Source: Vibrio porteresiae DSM 19223
Lineage (GTDB): Bacteria > Pseudomonadota > Gammaproteobacteria > Enterobacterales > Vibrionaceae
Assembly (NCBI RefSeq): GCF_024347055.1
Contig: NZ_AP024895.1
Coordinates: forward strand, 3,561,885-3,625,884
Direction of reading: 5' to 3'
Length of the DNA stretch: 64,000 bases
Shown here in pieces: positions 54,464-64,000 of this stretch. Below the pieces are notes generated by a model that had not been told where the DNA came from, ran no database searches, and was given only the letters and a program-made list of their open reading frames with translations. Position 1 is the stretch's first letter. The number at the start of each line of letters is the position of its first letter. The translations under genes and the position numbers were made by a program.

Positions 54464-55330
54464 TTAAACCGCAGCTGCACCACCAACGATTTCTGAAAGT
54501 TCCTGAGTAATAGCCGCTTGACGCGCCTTGTTATACACCAGTTCCAATTCATCAATCAGGTTAGATGCGTTATCTGTTGCAGCTTTCATCGCAACCATTC
54601 GGGCAGCTTGTTCACAAGCAAGGTTTTCCACCACACCCTGATAAACTTGAGATTCTACGTAACGCAGTAGTAGCGCATCGAGTAGAGGTTTTGGCTCTGG
54701 CTCGTATAGATAATCCCAAGAATGATCGCGCTGCATATCTTCGCTGTCTGATTTAGGCAGAGGCAGCAATTGATCGATCTTTGGTTGTTGCACCATAGTG
54801 TTAACGAATTCGTTAAACACTACGTACAGGCGATCCAATTCACCGTTGTCATATTTTTTCAGCATCACACCGACAGAACCGATTAGGCTCTCTAGGCTTG
54901 GTGAGTCACCAAGACCAGAAATCTGAGCCGATACTTTAGCGCCTGTGTGATTAAAGAATGCTGTTGCTTTAGTACCAATAATGGCTAAATCAATCTCAGC
55001 ACCTTTTGCTTTCCACTCTTTCATGTCAAGTAGGGCTTTTTTGAACAAGTTAATGTTCAAACCACCACATAGACCACGATCAGTAGAAACAATAATATAA
55101 CCAACTCGCTTCGCTTCACGCTCTTCTAGGTACGGATGACGGTACTCTAGATTTGCATTAGCGACATGACCGATCACTTTACGCATCGTTTGCGCATATG
55201 GACGGGAAGCCTGCATCGCTTCTTGCGAACGACGCATTTTTGAAGCGGCTACCATTTCCATTGCTTTCGTAATTTTCTGAGTGCTTTTAACACTACCGAT
55301 TTTACTACGTATCTCTTTTGCGCCGGCCAT
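54464..55330 (-). CDS. atpG: ATP synthase gamma subunit
   Basis: A 288-aa F1 rotor shaft. N-terminal IRSKIGSVKSTQKITKAMEM and C-terminal KARQAAITQELSEIVGGAAA helices form the coiled-coil axle. Standard length. Confidence 0.98.
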   Translation of the reverse strand: MAGAKEIRSKIGSVKSTQKITKAMEMVAASKMRRSQEAMQASRPYAQTMRKVIGHVANANLEYRHPYLEEREAKRVGYIIVSTDRGLCGGLNINLFKKALLDMKEWKAKGAEIDLAIIGTKATAFFNHTGAKVSAQISGLGDSPSLESLIGSVGVMLKKYDNGELDRLYVVFNEFVNTMVQQPKIDQLLPLPKSDSEDMQRDHSWDYLYEPEPKPLLDALLLRYVESQVYQGVVENLACEQAARMVAMKAATDNASNLIDELELVYNKARQAAITQELSEIVGGAAAV

Positions 55331-55373
55331 CGTTACTCTCCATTAGTTGGTGGCATTTACGCCACCGACTGAA

Positions 55374-56915
55374 TTACCAAGATTGGGTTGCTTTGAACTC
55401 TTCAACAAGTTTGTTCAACTTGTCTTCGATATCGTTGTTGTAAGCGCCAGTCTTGTCGATTTCTGCTGCTAATTCAGCATATTGAGCACGAGAGAACGAT
55501 AGTAATGCGGCTTCAAAATCTAGAACTTTGTTCAGTTCAACATCCGCCAAGTAACCACGTTCAGCAGCAAAAATAACAATCCCTTGGTCAAAGATAGACA
55601 TTGGGGCGTATTGTTTCTGCTTCATCAGTTCAGTTACTTTCTGACCGTGGTTCAACTGTTTCTTAGTCGCTGCATCAAGATCTGATGAGAACTGAGCAAA
55701 CGCAGCTAATTCACGGTAAGCAGCTAGAGCTGTACGGATACCACCGGACAATTTCTTGATGATCTTAGTCTGAGCAGCACCACCTACACGAGATACAGAA
55801 ATACCTGGGTCAACAGCTGGGCGAACACCCGCGTTGAACAGTTCTGTTTGTAGGAAGATCTGACCATCAGTGATCGAAATTACGTTCGTAGGTACGAATG
55901 CCGATACGTCACCAGCTTGAGTTTCAATAATTGGCAACGCTGTCAAAGAACCTGTTTTGCCTTTCACTTCACCGTTAGTAAAACGTTCAACGTAGTCCGC
56001 GTTAACGCGAGCTGCACGTTCTAGAAGACGAGAGTGGAGGTAGAATACGTCACCAGGGAACGCTTCACGGCCTGGTGGGCGACGTAGTAGCAGAGAAATT
56101 TGACGGTATGCTACGGCTTGTTTAGATAAGTCATCGTATACAATCAGTGCATCTTCGCCGCGATCACGGAAGTATTCACCCATTGCACAACCAGCATATG
56201 GTGCTAGGTATTGCAATGCAGCAGATTCAGATGCAGACGCTACAACCACGATAGTGTTTTGTAGTGCGCCGTGCTCTTCCAATTTACGAACAACGTTTGC
56301 AATTGTTGATGCTTTCTGACCGATAGCAACGTAAATAGAATAGATTCCAGAATCTTTTTGGTTGATGATCGCATCGATCGCCATCGCTGTTTTACCAGTT
56401 TGACGGTCACCGATGATCAACTCACGTTGACCACGACCGATTGGAATCATCGAGTCTACCGATTTGTAACCAGTTTGAACTGGTTGATCAACCGATTGAC
56501 GATCGATAACGCCAGGTGCGATCACTTCTACTGGAGAAGTCAATGTTGCATTGATTGGTCCTTTACCATCGATAGGTTCACCCAGAGTGTTAACCACACG
56601 ACCAAGTAGTTCAGGACCTACTGGTACTTCAAGAATACGACCAGTACCAGTTACTTTTGTGCCTTCCTTAAGGTCAGCATATGGGCCCATTACAACCGCA
56701 CCAACCGAGTCACGCTCGAGGTTAAGTGCTAGTGCATAACGGCCACCCGGTAATTCAATCATTTCACCCTGCATCACGTCCGCTAGGCCGTGAATACGGA
56801 TAATACCATCGCTTACCGAAACGATAGTACCTTCGTTGCGAGCTTCACTAACAACGTTGAATTTCTCAATACGTTGTTTAATTAGATCGCTAATTTCCGT
56901 GGAATTAAGTTGCAT
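55374..56915 (-). CDS. atpA: ATP synthase alpha subunit
   Basis: A 513-aa F1 subunit with Walker A GDRQTGKT and C-terminal alpha-subunit features. Started at MQLNSTEISDLIK (56915) as in relatives; an in-frame upstream ATG at 56945 overlaps the end of atpH and would add ten unusual residues. Confidence 0.97.
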   Translation of the reverse strand: MQLNSTEISDLIKQRIEKFNVVSEARNEGTIVSVSDGIIRIHGLADVMQGEMIELPGGRYALALNLERDSVGAVVMGPYADLKEGTKVTGTGRILEVPVGPELLGRVVNTLGEPIDGKGPINATLTSPVEVIAPGVIDRQSVDQPVQTGYKSVDSMIPIGRGQRELIIGDRQTGKTAMAIDAIINQKDSGIYSIYVAIGQKASTIANVVRKLEEHGALQNTIVVVASASESAALQYLAPYAGCAMGEYFRDRGEDALIVYDDLSKQAVAYRQISLLLRRPPGREAFPGDVFYLHSRLLERAARVNADYVERFTNGEVKGKTGSLTALPIIETQAGDVSAFVPTNVISITDGQIFLQTELFNAGVRPAVDPGISVSRVGGAAQTKIIKKLSGGIRTALAAYRELAAFAQFSSDLDAATKKQLNHGQKVTELMKQKQYAPMSIFDQGIVIFAAERGYLADVELNKVLDFEAALLSFSRAQYAELAAEIDKTGAYNNDIEDKLNKLVEEFKATQSW

Positions 56916-56928
56916 GCTCCAATCCCCA

Positions 56929-57462
56929 TCAAGACTGCAATGCATCGCTCAGGCGGTTCAAACGACCACGCGCTGAGTTATCGATGACTAGGTCTCCGGC
57001 TCGAATTACAACCCCAGCAAGTAGGGTCTCATCTATACTGCAATTCAGCAGGACTTTGCGTTCGAGACGCTGCTCTAGTTTGTTGATAATGTCTGTTTTT
57101 TGCTGATCAGAAAGTTCGGTTGCAGAAATCACTGCCACATCGACTTTCTTCTCATGCTCTTTTTTCAAAGCATGGAATTCAGCACAAACATCAGGAATAG
57201 CGCGTAAGCGACCATTCTCAGCCATAACCCGAACGAGGTTCTGGCCATGTTCATCAAACTGTTCGCCACAAACACCGATAAAAATCTCTGCCAATTTCTC
57301 GGCAGACAGAGAACTGGTAATCAGTTCATGAATTTGCTCGTTGTTTGCAACTTCAGCAGCGAATACCAACATTTCGGACCATTGATCCAATTGTTGATTC
57401 TCAACCGCAAAATCAAATGCTGCTTTAGCATAGGGGCGTGCAATAGTAGTCAAATCAGACAT
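56929..57462 (-). CDS. atpH: ATP synthase delta subunit
   Basis: A 177-aa F1 delta subunit linking F1 to the b-subunit stalk: N-terminal helical bundle (IARPYAKAAFDFA) and C-terminal GVVIRAGDLVIDNSARGRL motif. Standard position between atpF and atpA. Confidence 0.97.
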   Translation of the reverse strand: MSDLTTIARPYAKAAFDFAVENQQLDQWSEMLVFAAEVANNEQIHELITSSLSAEKLAEIFIGVCGEQFDEHGQNLVRVMAENGRLRAIPDVCAEFHALKKEHEKKVDVAVISATELSDQQKTDIINKLEQRLERKVLLNCSIDETLLAGVVIRAGDLVIDNSARGRLNRLSDALQS

Positions 57463-57477
57463 TAAGCGCCCCCTGCG

Positions 57478-57948
57478 TTAAAGTTTTGCAGTTATGTTGT
57501 CGAGAATATCTTTGTGCGCATCTTTATCGATTGAACGCTCTAGGATTTTCTCTGCACCAGCAATAGCCAGAATTGCAACTTGTTTGCGCAGTTCATCGCG
57601 TGCACGGTTGCGTTCAGCTTCAATCTCAGCATCTGCTTGAGTCAGGATCTTCTGGCGTTCAACCAGAGCCTGTTCACGAGCTTCATCCAAAATTTGAGCT
57701 TTACGCTTGTTAGCTTGCTCGATGACCTCAGTTGCTGTGCGCTTCGCTTCTTTCAATTGTTCGGAAGCGTTAACTTGTGCTAGATCCAAGTCTTTTTTTG
57801 CACGCTCAGCGGCTTGAAGACCATCGGCGATTTTTTGCTGACGTTCTTCAATCGCTTTAATGATTGGTGGCCACACGTATTTCATGCAGAACCAAACAAA
57901 TAGAGCAAATGCGATAGCTTGACCTAACAGAGTTGCGTTCATATTCAC
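57478..57948 (-). CDS. atpF: ATP synthase b subunit
   Basis: A 156-aa Fo stalk subunit: one N-terminal TM helix (ATLLGQAIAFALFVWFCMKY) followed by a long charged coiled coil. Standard length. Confidence 0.97.
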   Translation of the reverse strand: MNMNATLLGQAIAFALFVWFCMKYVWPPIIKAIEERQQKIADGLQAAERAKKDLDLAQVNASEQLKEAKRTATEVIEQANKRKAQILDEAREQALVERQKILTQADAEIEAERNRARDELRKQVAILAIAGAEKILERSIDKDAHKDILDNITAKL

Positions 57949-58030
57949 AACAGCTACCCCCTATATGGACAGACTTGTGTTAATTAATCCAAGACAAAAC
58001 TCCTGCGAGTTTTGTCACTGAAATCGAGAA

Positions 58031-58285
58031 TTAACCTAGTTGACCAACAAATGGGTTAGCGAAAGTGAATAGAAGTGCGATAACGATACCGATCATTGGA
58101 ACCGCATCGAGCAGACCTGCGATGATGAACATCTTAACTTGCAGCATAGGAGCCATTTCAGGTTGGCGAGCTGCGCCTTCGAGGAATTTACCGCCTAGAA
58201 GAGCGAAACCAATCGCTGTACCTAGAGAAGCAAGACCGACGATAATACCCACGGCGATTGCAGAAAAGCTCAGTAAAGTTTCCAT
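58031..58285 (-). CDS. atpE: ATP synthase c subunit
   Basis: An 84-aa two-helix ring subunit. The ion-binding carboxylate is D60 in AGLLDAVPMIG. The residues around it do not show the Gln/Glu-Ser set of Na+-translocating rings, so proton coupling is inferred. Start at the ATG at 58285 with GGAG 7 nt upstream; the in-frame codon at 58297 is TTG and not needed. Confidence 0.97.
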   Translation of the reverse strand: METLLSFSAIAVGIIVGLASLGTAIGFALLGGKFLEGAARQPEMAPMLQVKMFIIAGLLDAVPMIGIVIALLFTFANPFVGQLG

Positions 58286-58350
58286 TACTATCTCCAATAA
58301 TAATTGTTGGCTAAAGTGCCCAATAAAAGCTTAAAAATCAGAATAAAAAA

Positions 58351-59181
58351 TCAATGATCTTGGTCTTCGTGAGCCATAGATAGATAGACGATAGTCAACA
58401 TCATGAACACGAATGCCTGAATCAAAATTACCAGAATATGGAAAATAGCCCACGGTAGTGAACCCATCCATTGTAACCACCAAGGTAGCATTGCCGCGAT
58501 TAGAATGAATACAACCTCACCCGCGAACATGTTACCGAATAGACGCATACCTAGTGAAAGAGGTTTTGCCAGTAGCGACACCACTTCAATAAGCAGGTTA
58601 AACGGAATCATGATTGGGTGATTGAATGGATGTAAAGCCAATTCTTTCACGAACCCACCTAGACCCTTCACTTTGATGCTGTAGAAAATCATCAGAGCGA
58701 AAACGCCTAGAGCCATAGCCATGGTGATATTCACATCAGCCGACGGAACTACCTTCAAATAAGGAACTCCAAGCCAATGTTGTGCTGGATAAGGCAAGAA
58801 ATCGATTGGAACTAAGTCCATGATATTCATTAGCAATACCCAACAAAAGATAGTCAGTGCCAGCGGTGCTATAAGCGGATTGCGGCCATGAAAGGTGTCT
58901 TTGACGTTCTGATCGACAAATTCCACCAAAATTTCCACAAAACACTGTAGCTTGCCTGGTACACCTACTGTTGCCTTCTTCGCAACTGAACGGAAAATCC
59001 AAAGGAAAACCAATCCAGTAAACAAAGAAAAAAACAGGCTATCGATATGAACGTTCCAGAAACTCGTTTCACTAATATGCCAGCCCAAATCAAAGTGCTC
59101 AGAAATACGAGCCAATGATAGGTTTGACAAATGGTGATCGATATAACCGGAAGGTGTAAGCGCTTCACCTGGCGCAGCCAT
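58351..59181 (-). CDS. atpB: ATP synthase a subunit
   Basis: A 276-aa Fo subunit with several TM helices and the essential arginine in SLGMRLFGNMFAGE, which faces the c-ring. Standard length; 3 bp after atpI. Confidence 0.97.
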   Translation of the reverse strand: MAAPGEALTPSGYIDHHLSNLSLARISEHFDLGWHISETSFWNVHIDSLFFSLFTGLVFLWIFRSVAKKATVGVPGKLQCFVEILVEFVDQNVKDTFHGRNPLIAPLALTIFCWVLLMNIMDLVPIDFLPYPAQHWLGVPYLKVVPSADVNITMAMALGVFALMIFYSIKVKGLGGFVKELALHPFNHPIMIPFNLLIEVVSLLAKPLSLGMRLFGNMFAGEVVFILIAAMLPWWLQWMGSLPWAIFHILVILIQAFVFMMLTIVYLSMAHEDQDH

Positions 59182-59184
59182 AAC

Positions 59185-59580
59185 TCATCCTATTTTTTTG
59201 TTGTTAATAAATAGTACTGGCGCACAGATATTGATACCCAGAGCCAGTAAATAGGCCAGTTTCAGAGGAACAAGTTCCACCTGGACATACATGTAAGCCG
59301 CAGAAAAGAGTGCAATGGTAATGAGGATTTTCAATGCTTCGCCTGTGTAGAAGGACGCGGTGATGCGTTTTGCAGCCCGAGCCCCACCAAACATAAAAGC
59401 ACATAGCGCGAATACAGCATTAGCGATGACAAAAATGCCCCCGCCTATTAGCGCAGAAAGTCCCCATTCAGCATTAACCACAACAGCCATTCCTGTTGCC
59501 AAAATAATAACCGCGAAGAACTGGATCAATAACAATTGCTTTGCGAGCTCTCGTCCTGGTCTAGCTATCGCAGCTACCAT
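59185..59580 (-). CDS. atpI: ATP synthase assembly protein AtpI
   Basis: A 131-aa membrane protein with four hydrophobic segments, first gene of the atp operon. It helps c-ring assembly in other bacteria. Sequence is the usual poorly conserved AtpI type (LSALIGGGIFVIANAVFA). Confidence 0.92.
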   Translation of the reverse strand: MVAAIARPGRELAKQLLLIQFFAVIILATGMAVVVNAEWGLSALIGGGIFVIANAVFALCAFMFGGARAAKRITASFYTGEALKILITIALFSAAYMYVQVELVPLKLAYLLALGINICAPVLFINNKKIG

Positions 59581-59747
59581 GTATTCTTACCTCACATAAT
59601 CGTCGCAGACTCAACAACACAAAGTCTGAGACCATGCTAAAAAAATTTTATACATCCGCCATGAAGTTTGGCAATGCAAATACCACAAAAAGTTACAGTT
59701 TTGCTTACAACTCGACAACTTTTTAGCTGGAAAGTTGTTTTTTACAA

Positions 59748-59761
59748 TTGATTTAAATCAA
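59748..59761. promoter_or_regulatory. perfect FNR-type box between parB and atpI
   Basis: TTGATTTAAATCAA matches the FNR consensus TTGAT-N4-ATCAA at every position and sits in an 18-bp perfect palindrome (59746-59763). It lies about 170 bp upstream of atpI, just after the parB stop. Whether it controls the atp promoter is not known. Confidence 0.5.
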
Positions 59762-59770
59762 TTATCTCAT

Positions 59771-60658
59771 TTAGCGTTCTAGCTTGGCAATCACTTGTTC
59801 TAATTTGTGAGGTTCATCAAGACTTATTGTCAATTTAGCCTTTCCACTCGCTGATCGAACAATAGAAACTTTTGCCCCTAACTTTTCGCTAAGATTCTGT
59901 GATATTTGTTGAATTTCTAGGTCTTCTACCACGTTTTTCTCGTCAGATACCCCAGATAAGCACTTTTTAACAAGTTGCTCAGTTTGACGCACTGTAAGTT
60001 GTTTTTTGGCTACACGCCCTGCAATTTCGACTTGGCGCTCGCCTTCAAGCATCAATAATGCTCGTGCATGACCCATTTCTAACTGTTTTGTTTCAACAAA
60101 ACGTTTAACTTGATCATCTAATTGATTCAAACGCAGTAAATTACTGACAGTTGTGCGTGATTTACCTATCACATCAGCAACTTGTTGGTGGGTTAACTTA
60201 AACTCATCTTGTAGGCGCTCTAGCGCCTGAGCTTCCTCAATAGCGTTGAGGTCTTCTCGTTGAATATTTTCAATCAACGCCATAGCGACAGCTGCTCTAT
60301 CGTCTACGCGTTTAATAATACAAGGAACCTGTTTTAAGCCAGCATGACGAGCAGCTCGCCAACGGCGCTCACCAGCAATAATCTCATAGCCGCCAGTCGC
60401 TAACGGACGAACGACGATAGGCTGAATAATTCCTTGTGATTGGATTGAAGCTGATAACTCTTCAAGAGCTTCAGGAGACATGTCTTTACGTGGTTGATAA
60501 ACACCTGGTTTTAAGCTTGTGATAGCAAGGTCAGTAAGATCTGCATCAGAGGACATTGCCTGACTATTGGACGCAACTTGTTGCTTTTCACGAGCCATAG
60601 AGCTGGTTGCTAACAAGGCATCCAGCCCTTTTCCTAAACCGCGTTTAGACGTGGACAT
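59771..60658 (-). CDS. parB: chromosome partitioning protein ParB
   Basis: A 295-aa CTPase and parS-binding protein. N-terminal ParB domain with GERRWRAAR (CTP-binding box II) and IENIQREDLNAIEEA, followed by the HTH (LTHQQVADVIGKSRTTVSNL) that reads parS, then a C-terminal dimerisation segment. 26 bp after parA. Its sites occur at 304, 10731, 14479 and perhaps 12847 in this window. Confidence 0.97.
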   Translation of the reverse strand: MSTSKRGLGKGLDALLATSSMAREKQQVASNSQAMSSDADLTDLAITSLKPGVYQPRKDMSPEALEELSASIQSQGIIQPIVVRPLATGGYEIIAGERRWRAARHAGLKQVPCIIKRVDDRAAVAMALIENIQREDLNAIEEAQALERLQDEFKLTHQQVADVIGKSRTTVSNLLRLNQLDDQVKRFVETKQLEMGHARALLMLEGERQVEIAGRVAKKQLTVRQTEQLVKKCLSGVSDEKNVVEDLEIQQISQNLSEKLGAKVSIVRSASGKAKLTISLDEPHKLEQVIAKLER

Positions 60659-60684
60659 GTAGATGAATTCCTTAAGTTAAATCA

Positions 60685-61458
60685 TTATGCGGGAACTTCT
60701 TCGCGACGAAGCATCTCGCCAGCGAGCGCCAAATACGCTTTCGCGCCAGCTGAATACTTGTCATAGTACATGGCTGGTTTGCCATGACTAGGAGCCTCCG
60801 CTAAACGTACGTTTCGAGGAATCACTGTACGGTACACTTTATCACCAAAGTGTTTTTTCAGTTGATCGGAAACTTCGTTAGCTAGGCGATTACGAGGATC
60901 ATACATGGTTCTTAGTAGACCCTCGATCTTTAGATTCTCATTCACAACTGCAGCAAGTTTACTGATGGTATCCATCAATGCGGTTAAGCCCTCAAGAGCA
61001 AAATACTCGCATTGCATAGGAACCAAAACCGAATCTGCAGCTGCCATGGCATTGATGGTCAGTAAGTTCAATGCTGGTGGGCAATCGATAAAGATGTAAT
61101 CGTAGTTATCACGCACTGATGCTAATGCATTCTTCAGGCGCACTTCACGAGCAAACACTTCCATTAGCTTGATTTCTGCGGCAGTCACATCACCGTTCGC
61201 CGCAATCAAATCATAATTGCCCGAGGTTTTACGACATACCACATCTTCAAATGGAGCATCTTCAACCAAAAGCTCGTAAGCTGTTGCGTCAACCTGATAT
61301 TTGTCGACACCGCTGGCCATGGTTGCGTTTCCTTGCGGATCCAAATCTACGACTAAAATTTTACGTTTAGTCGCAGCCATAGATGCAGCCAAGTTAATAC
61401 ACGTTGTTGTTTTACCAACACCACCCTTCTGGTTGGCGATTGCTACGATTTTACCCAC
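60685..61458 (-). CDS. parA: chromosome partitioning ATPase ParA
   Basis: A 257-aa Soj-type ATPase with deviant Walker A KGGVGKTT (about 10-17), DLDPQGNAT and IDCPPAL. It moves origins with ParB. It lies 14 bp after rsmG. Confidence 0.97.
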   Translation of the reverse strand: MGKIVAIANQKGGVGKTTTCINLAASMAATKRKILVVDLDPQGNATMASGVDKYQVDATAYELLVEDAPFEDVVCRKTSGNYDLIAANGDVTAAEIKLMEVFAREVRLKNALASVRDNYDYIFIDCPPALNLLTINAMAAADSVLVPMQCEYFALEGLTALMDTISKLAAVVNENLKIEGLLRTMYDPRNRLANEVSDQLKKHFGDKVYRTVIPRNVRLAEAPSHGKPAMYYDKYSAGAKAYLALAGEMLRREEVPA

Positions 61459-61472
61459 GGTGTGCCTCGTTG

Positions 61473-62105
61473 TTATCCCTTGCGCGATAAGATTACAAGA
61501 TGACGCTCACCTTCCAACTCAGGAACTTCCAAAGATTTGACACAGTTCACAGAACACCAGTCAGGTAACTGATCGATTTCGTCTTGAGCAACATGACCTT
61601 TCAAAGCCAAGAACAGCCCATTTTCCTGTTTTGGTAGATGGTGACACCAAGTCACCATATCTACCATAGAGGCAAACGCTCGGCTCAACACAGCATCAAA
61701 ACCGTTACCCGCTTCATATTCTTCAACTCGACTTTGAACTGGAGTCACATTGGTGATCTTCAGTTCATGGATAACTTGTTTGATAAACCGAATACGTTTA
61801 CCCAAGCTATCTAGTAGCACAAATTCTTTGTCTGGATTCATGATGGCAAGTGGAATACCTGGTAAACCAGGGCCAGTGCCGACATCAATGAATCGATTCC
61901 CCTCGAGAGAAGGACTCACCACGATACTATCGAGGATATGTTTCACCAACATCTCCATCGGATCTCGTACTGAGGTCAAATTGTACGCTTTATTCCATTT
62001 ATTGAGGAGCTCAACATAACCAACCAATTGCTCACGTTGACGCTCAGAAACATCCAATGAAGTCTGAGCAATCAAGCTATCTAGTTTGACTCGCAACTGG
62101 GTCAT
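61473..62105 (-). CDS. rsmG: 16S rRNA (guanine-527-N7) methyltransferase
   Basis: A 210-aa SAM-dependent methyltransferase with binding motif DVGTGPGLPGIPLAI and the downstream ARAFA segment. It methylates G527 of 16S rRNA. Its ATG overlaps the mnmG stop by one base. Confidence 0.97.
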   Translation of the reverse strand: MTQLRVKLDSLIAQTSLDVSERQREQLVGYVELLNKWNKAYNLTSVRDPMEMLVKHILDSIVVSPSLEGNRFIDVGTGPGLPGIPLAIMNPDKEFVLLDSLGKRIRFIKQVIHELKITNVTPVQSRVEEYEAGNGFDAVLSRAFASMVDMVTWCHHLPKQENGLFLALKGHVAQDEIDQLPDWCSVNCVKSLEVPELEGERHLVILSRKG

Positions 62106-64000
62106 TACGCTGCTTCCCCTTTCTTAAGCATACCGTTCTTTTTCAGGTGTACCAGTAAGATAGAGATTGCCGCAGGAGTAATTCCTGAAATACGTGATGC
62201 AACACCAATACTTTCTGGTTTTGCCGCATTAAGTTTCAGAACCACTTCGTTAGATAAGCCTTTTACTTGCTTATAATCCAAATCAAGAGGCAACTTAGTA
62301 TTTTCATGACGCAATGATTTTTCAATTTCATCTTGCTGACGTGAAATGTAGCCTTCGTATTTCACTTGGATCTCTACTTGCTCTGCAGCTTGTACATCTT
62401 CCATTGCTGGTGCAAAAGCATCAAAAGATGTCAGCATTTCGTAGTTCATTTCTGGACGACGTAATAAATCTTCACCACTTGCTTCACGAGTCATTGGAGT
62501 CTTAAGCAGTGAGTTTAGTGAGTCGATACCTTGTGTATTCGGATTCACCCAAATGGATTTCAAACGTTGGCGTTCGAGTTCCATATTTTCTAATTTTTGG
62601 TTGAAACGAACCCAACGCTCTTCACTAATCAAACCAAATTCATGAGCTTGAGCAGTCAAACGAAGATCAGCGTTATCTTCACGAAGTAACAAACGGTATT
62701 CCGCACGTGAAGTAAACATACGGTACGGTTCTTTCGTGCCAAGAGTAGAAAGATCGTCGATCAATACGCCCATGTAGGCTTGATCACGACGAGGACTCCA
62801 GCCTTCTTTTTCTTGGCTAAATAGGCTTGCGTTCAAACCAGCCATCAAGCCCTGTGCAGCAGCCTCTTCGTAACCCGTTGTACCATTGATTTGACCTGCA
62901 AAGAACAGACCTTTGATGTACTTAGTTTCATAGGTATGTTTCAAATCACGAGGATCAAAGAAATCGTATTCAATCGCGTAACCTGGACGAACGATGTGGG
63001 CATTCTCAAAACCTTTCATCGAACGAACGATCTGGACTTGAACATCAAACGGTAAGCTGGTGGAGATACCATTTGGATACAATTCAGTGGTATTTAAACC
63101 TTCTGGTTCAATGAAAATCTGGTGACTGTTTTTATCAGCAAAACGCATCACTTTATCTTCGATTGAAGGACAGTAACGCGGACCAATACCTTCAATGACC
63201 CCAGCGTACATTGGACTGCGATCTAAGTTAGCGCGAATTACATCATGCGTTTTTTCATTAGTATGAGTAATGAAACATGGAATTTGACGTGGATGTTGTT
63301 CACGACGTCCCATGAAAGACATGACTGGTGCAGGGTTATCGCCGTGTTGTTGTTCAAGCACAGAAAAATCGACACTGTTGCCATCAATACGTGGTGGTGT
63401 GCCTGTTTTCAGACGATCAACACGGAAAGGCAATTCGCGTAGACGATGAGCTAATGCGATCGATGGTGGATCCCCAGCGCGACCACCAGCATAGTTTTCT
63501 AAACCAATATGGATCTTACCACCAAGGAAAGTACCTACGGTTAATACCACAGCTTTAGCGTGGAATTTAAGACCCATTTTCGTTACAACGCCGCGTACTT
63601 GATCGTTTTCGACAATCAGATCGTCGGCTGGTTGCTGGAACAGAGTTAAATTAGAAGTATTTTCCAACGTATTGCGAACATACGCTTTATACAGAGCACG
63701 GTCAGCTTGTGCACGAGTTGCACGAACCGCTGGACCTTTAGACGCGTTAAGCGTTCTAAATTGAATACCTGCGTGATCAATGGCTTCAGCCATTAAACCA
63801 CCCATAGCATCGACTTCTTTTACCAAATGACCTTTACCAATCCCACCAATTGCAGGGTTGCATGACATTTGTCCTAAAGTATCAATGTTATGTGTAAGCA
63901 GAAGAGTTTTTTGGCCAGTACGAGCGGCGGCTAAAGCGGCTTCCGTTCCTGCGTGACCGCCACCAACCACAATGACGTCAAATGTTTCGTGATAAAGCAT
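62105..64000 (-). CDS. mnmG: tRNA uridine-5-carboxymethylaminomethyl modification enzyme MnmG (GidA)
   Basis: A complete 631-aa FAD protein whose ATG is the last three bases of the window. With MnmE it makes cmnm5U34 in tRNAs. The FAD motif GGGHAGTEAALAAAR, the SCNPAIGGIGKGHLVKE block and the two conserved cysteine regions are intact. In Vibrio this gene flanks oriC, so the origin should lie just outside. Confidence 0.97.
   Translation of the reverse strand: MLYHETFDVIVVGGGHAGTEAALAAARTGQKTLLLTHNIDTLGQMSCNPAIGGIGKGHLVKEVDAMGGLMAEAIDHAGIQFRTLNASKGPAVRATRAQADRALYKAYVRNTLENTSNLTLFQQPADDLIVENDQVRGVVTKMGLKFHAKAVVLTVGTFLGGKIHIGLENYAGGRAGDPPSIALAHRLRELPFRVDRLKTGTPPRIDGNSVDFSVLEQQHGDNPAPVMSFMGRREQHPRQIPCFITHTNEKTHDVIRANLDRSPMYAGVIEGIGPRYCPSIEDKVMRFADKNSHQIFIEPEGLNTTELYPNGISTSLPFDVQVQIVRSMKGFENAHIVRPGYAIEYDFFDPRDLKHTYETKYIKGLFFAGQINGTTGYEEAAAQGLMAGLNASLFSQEKEGWSPRRDQAYMGVLIDDLSTLGTKEPYRMFTSRAEYRLLLREDNADLRLTAQAHEFGLISEERWVRFNQKLENMELERQRLKSIWVNPNTQGIDSLNSLLKTPMTREASGEDLLRRPEMNYEMLTSFDAFAPAMEDVQAAEQVEIQVKYEGYISRQQDEIEKSLRHENTKLPLDLDYKQVKGLSNEVVLKLNAAKPESIGVASRISGITPAAISILLVHLKKNGMLKKGEAA

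Overview
This window looks like an origin-proximal stretch of a Vibrio (Vibrionaceae) main chromosome. Several things point that way: the mnmG-rsmG-parA-parB-atpIBEFHAGDC-glmU block, the fadBA / yigZ-trkH-hemG-rrn synteny, a ThiH-type thiCEFSGH operon, and several copies of the chromosome I type parS sequence (NGTTNCACGTGAAACN). mnmG starts exactly at the last base, so oriC should lie just beyond the right edge.

Layout. 1-3445: a partial Bcr/CflA-type drug exporter, a divergent LysR regulator and a 596-aa aminopeptidase P. 3656-10534: a complete osmoprotection cluster, betI-betB-betA-choX-choW-choV, which imports choline and oxidises it to glycine betaine. 10728-17223: the minus-strand thiamine operon thiC-E-F-S-G-H behind a TPP riboswitch; three parS-like sites lie inside it. 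17293-17676: crcB. 18587-31961: a 13.3-kb integrated element. 31916-44717: two tandem minus-strand rRNA operons carrying different tRNA sets and separated by a broken IS630-type transposase. 44800-51018: hemG, trkH, yigZ, fadB, fadA. 51066-64000: glmU, the ATP synthase operon, parB/parA, rsmG and mnmG.

The most interesting part is the 13.3-kb element. It is bounded by a perfect 48-bp direct repeat that is the 3' part of tRNA-Trp(CCA), and it encodes a GTG-started P4-type tyrosine integrase. It also encodes a 964-aa family B DNA polymerase with all three exonuclease motifs, pol motifs A/B/C and the KTRG motif typical of primer-independent piPolB. It is therefore a pipolin. Its cargo is largely unknown proteins. 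Near the left end lies a translationally coupled pair (a 231-aa membrane protein and a 349-aa soluble protein) whose architecture resembles the Kiwa anti-phage system, followed by a SinR/Cas2-like small protein. A WYL-domain regulator, an intrinsic terminator just upstream of piPolB, repeated ATATCGAAA boxes and a 720-bp non-coding tract with a long bulged hairpin complete it. Immediately outside the left att site there is a decayed copy of the element's right end, evidence that this tRNA-Trp site has been used more than once.

How the parts work together: choline uptake (ChoXWV) feeds BetA/BetB under BetI. The thi genes make the thiazole and pyrimidine halves of thiamine under riboswitch feedback. 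ParA/ParB with the parS cluster organise the origin region. The rRNA and ATP synthase operons sit close to oriC, as usual for high-dosage genes. Identifications rest on motif reading by eye; no database search was run.
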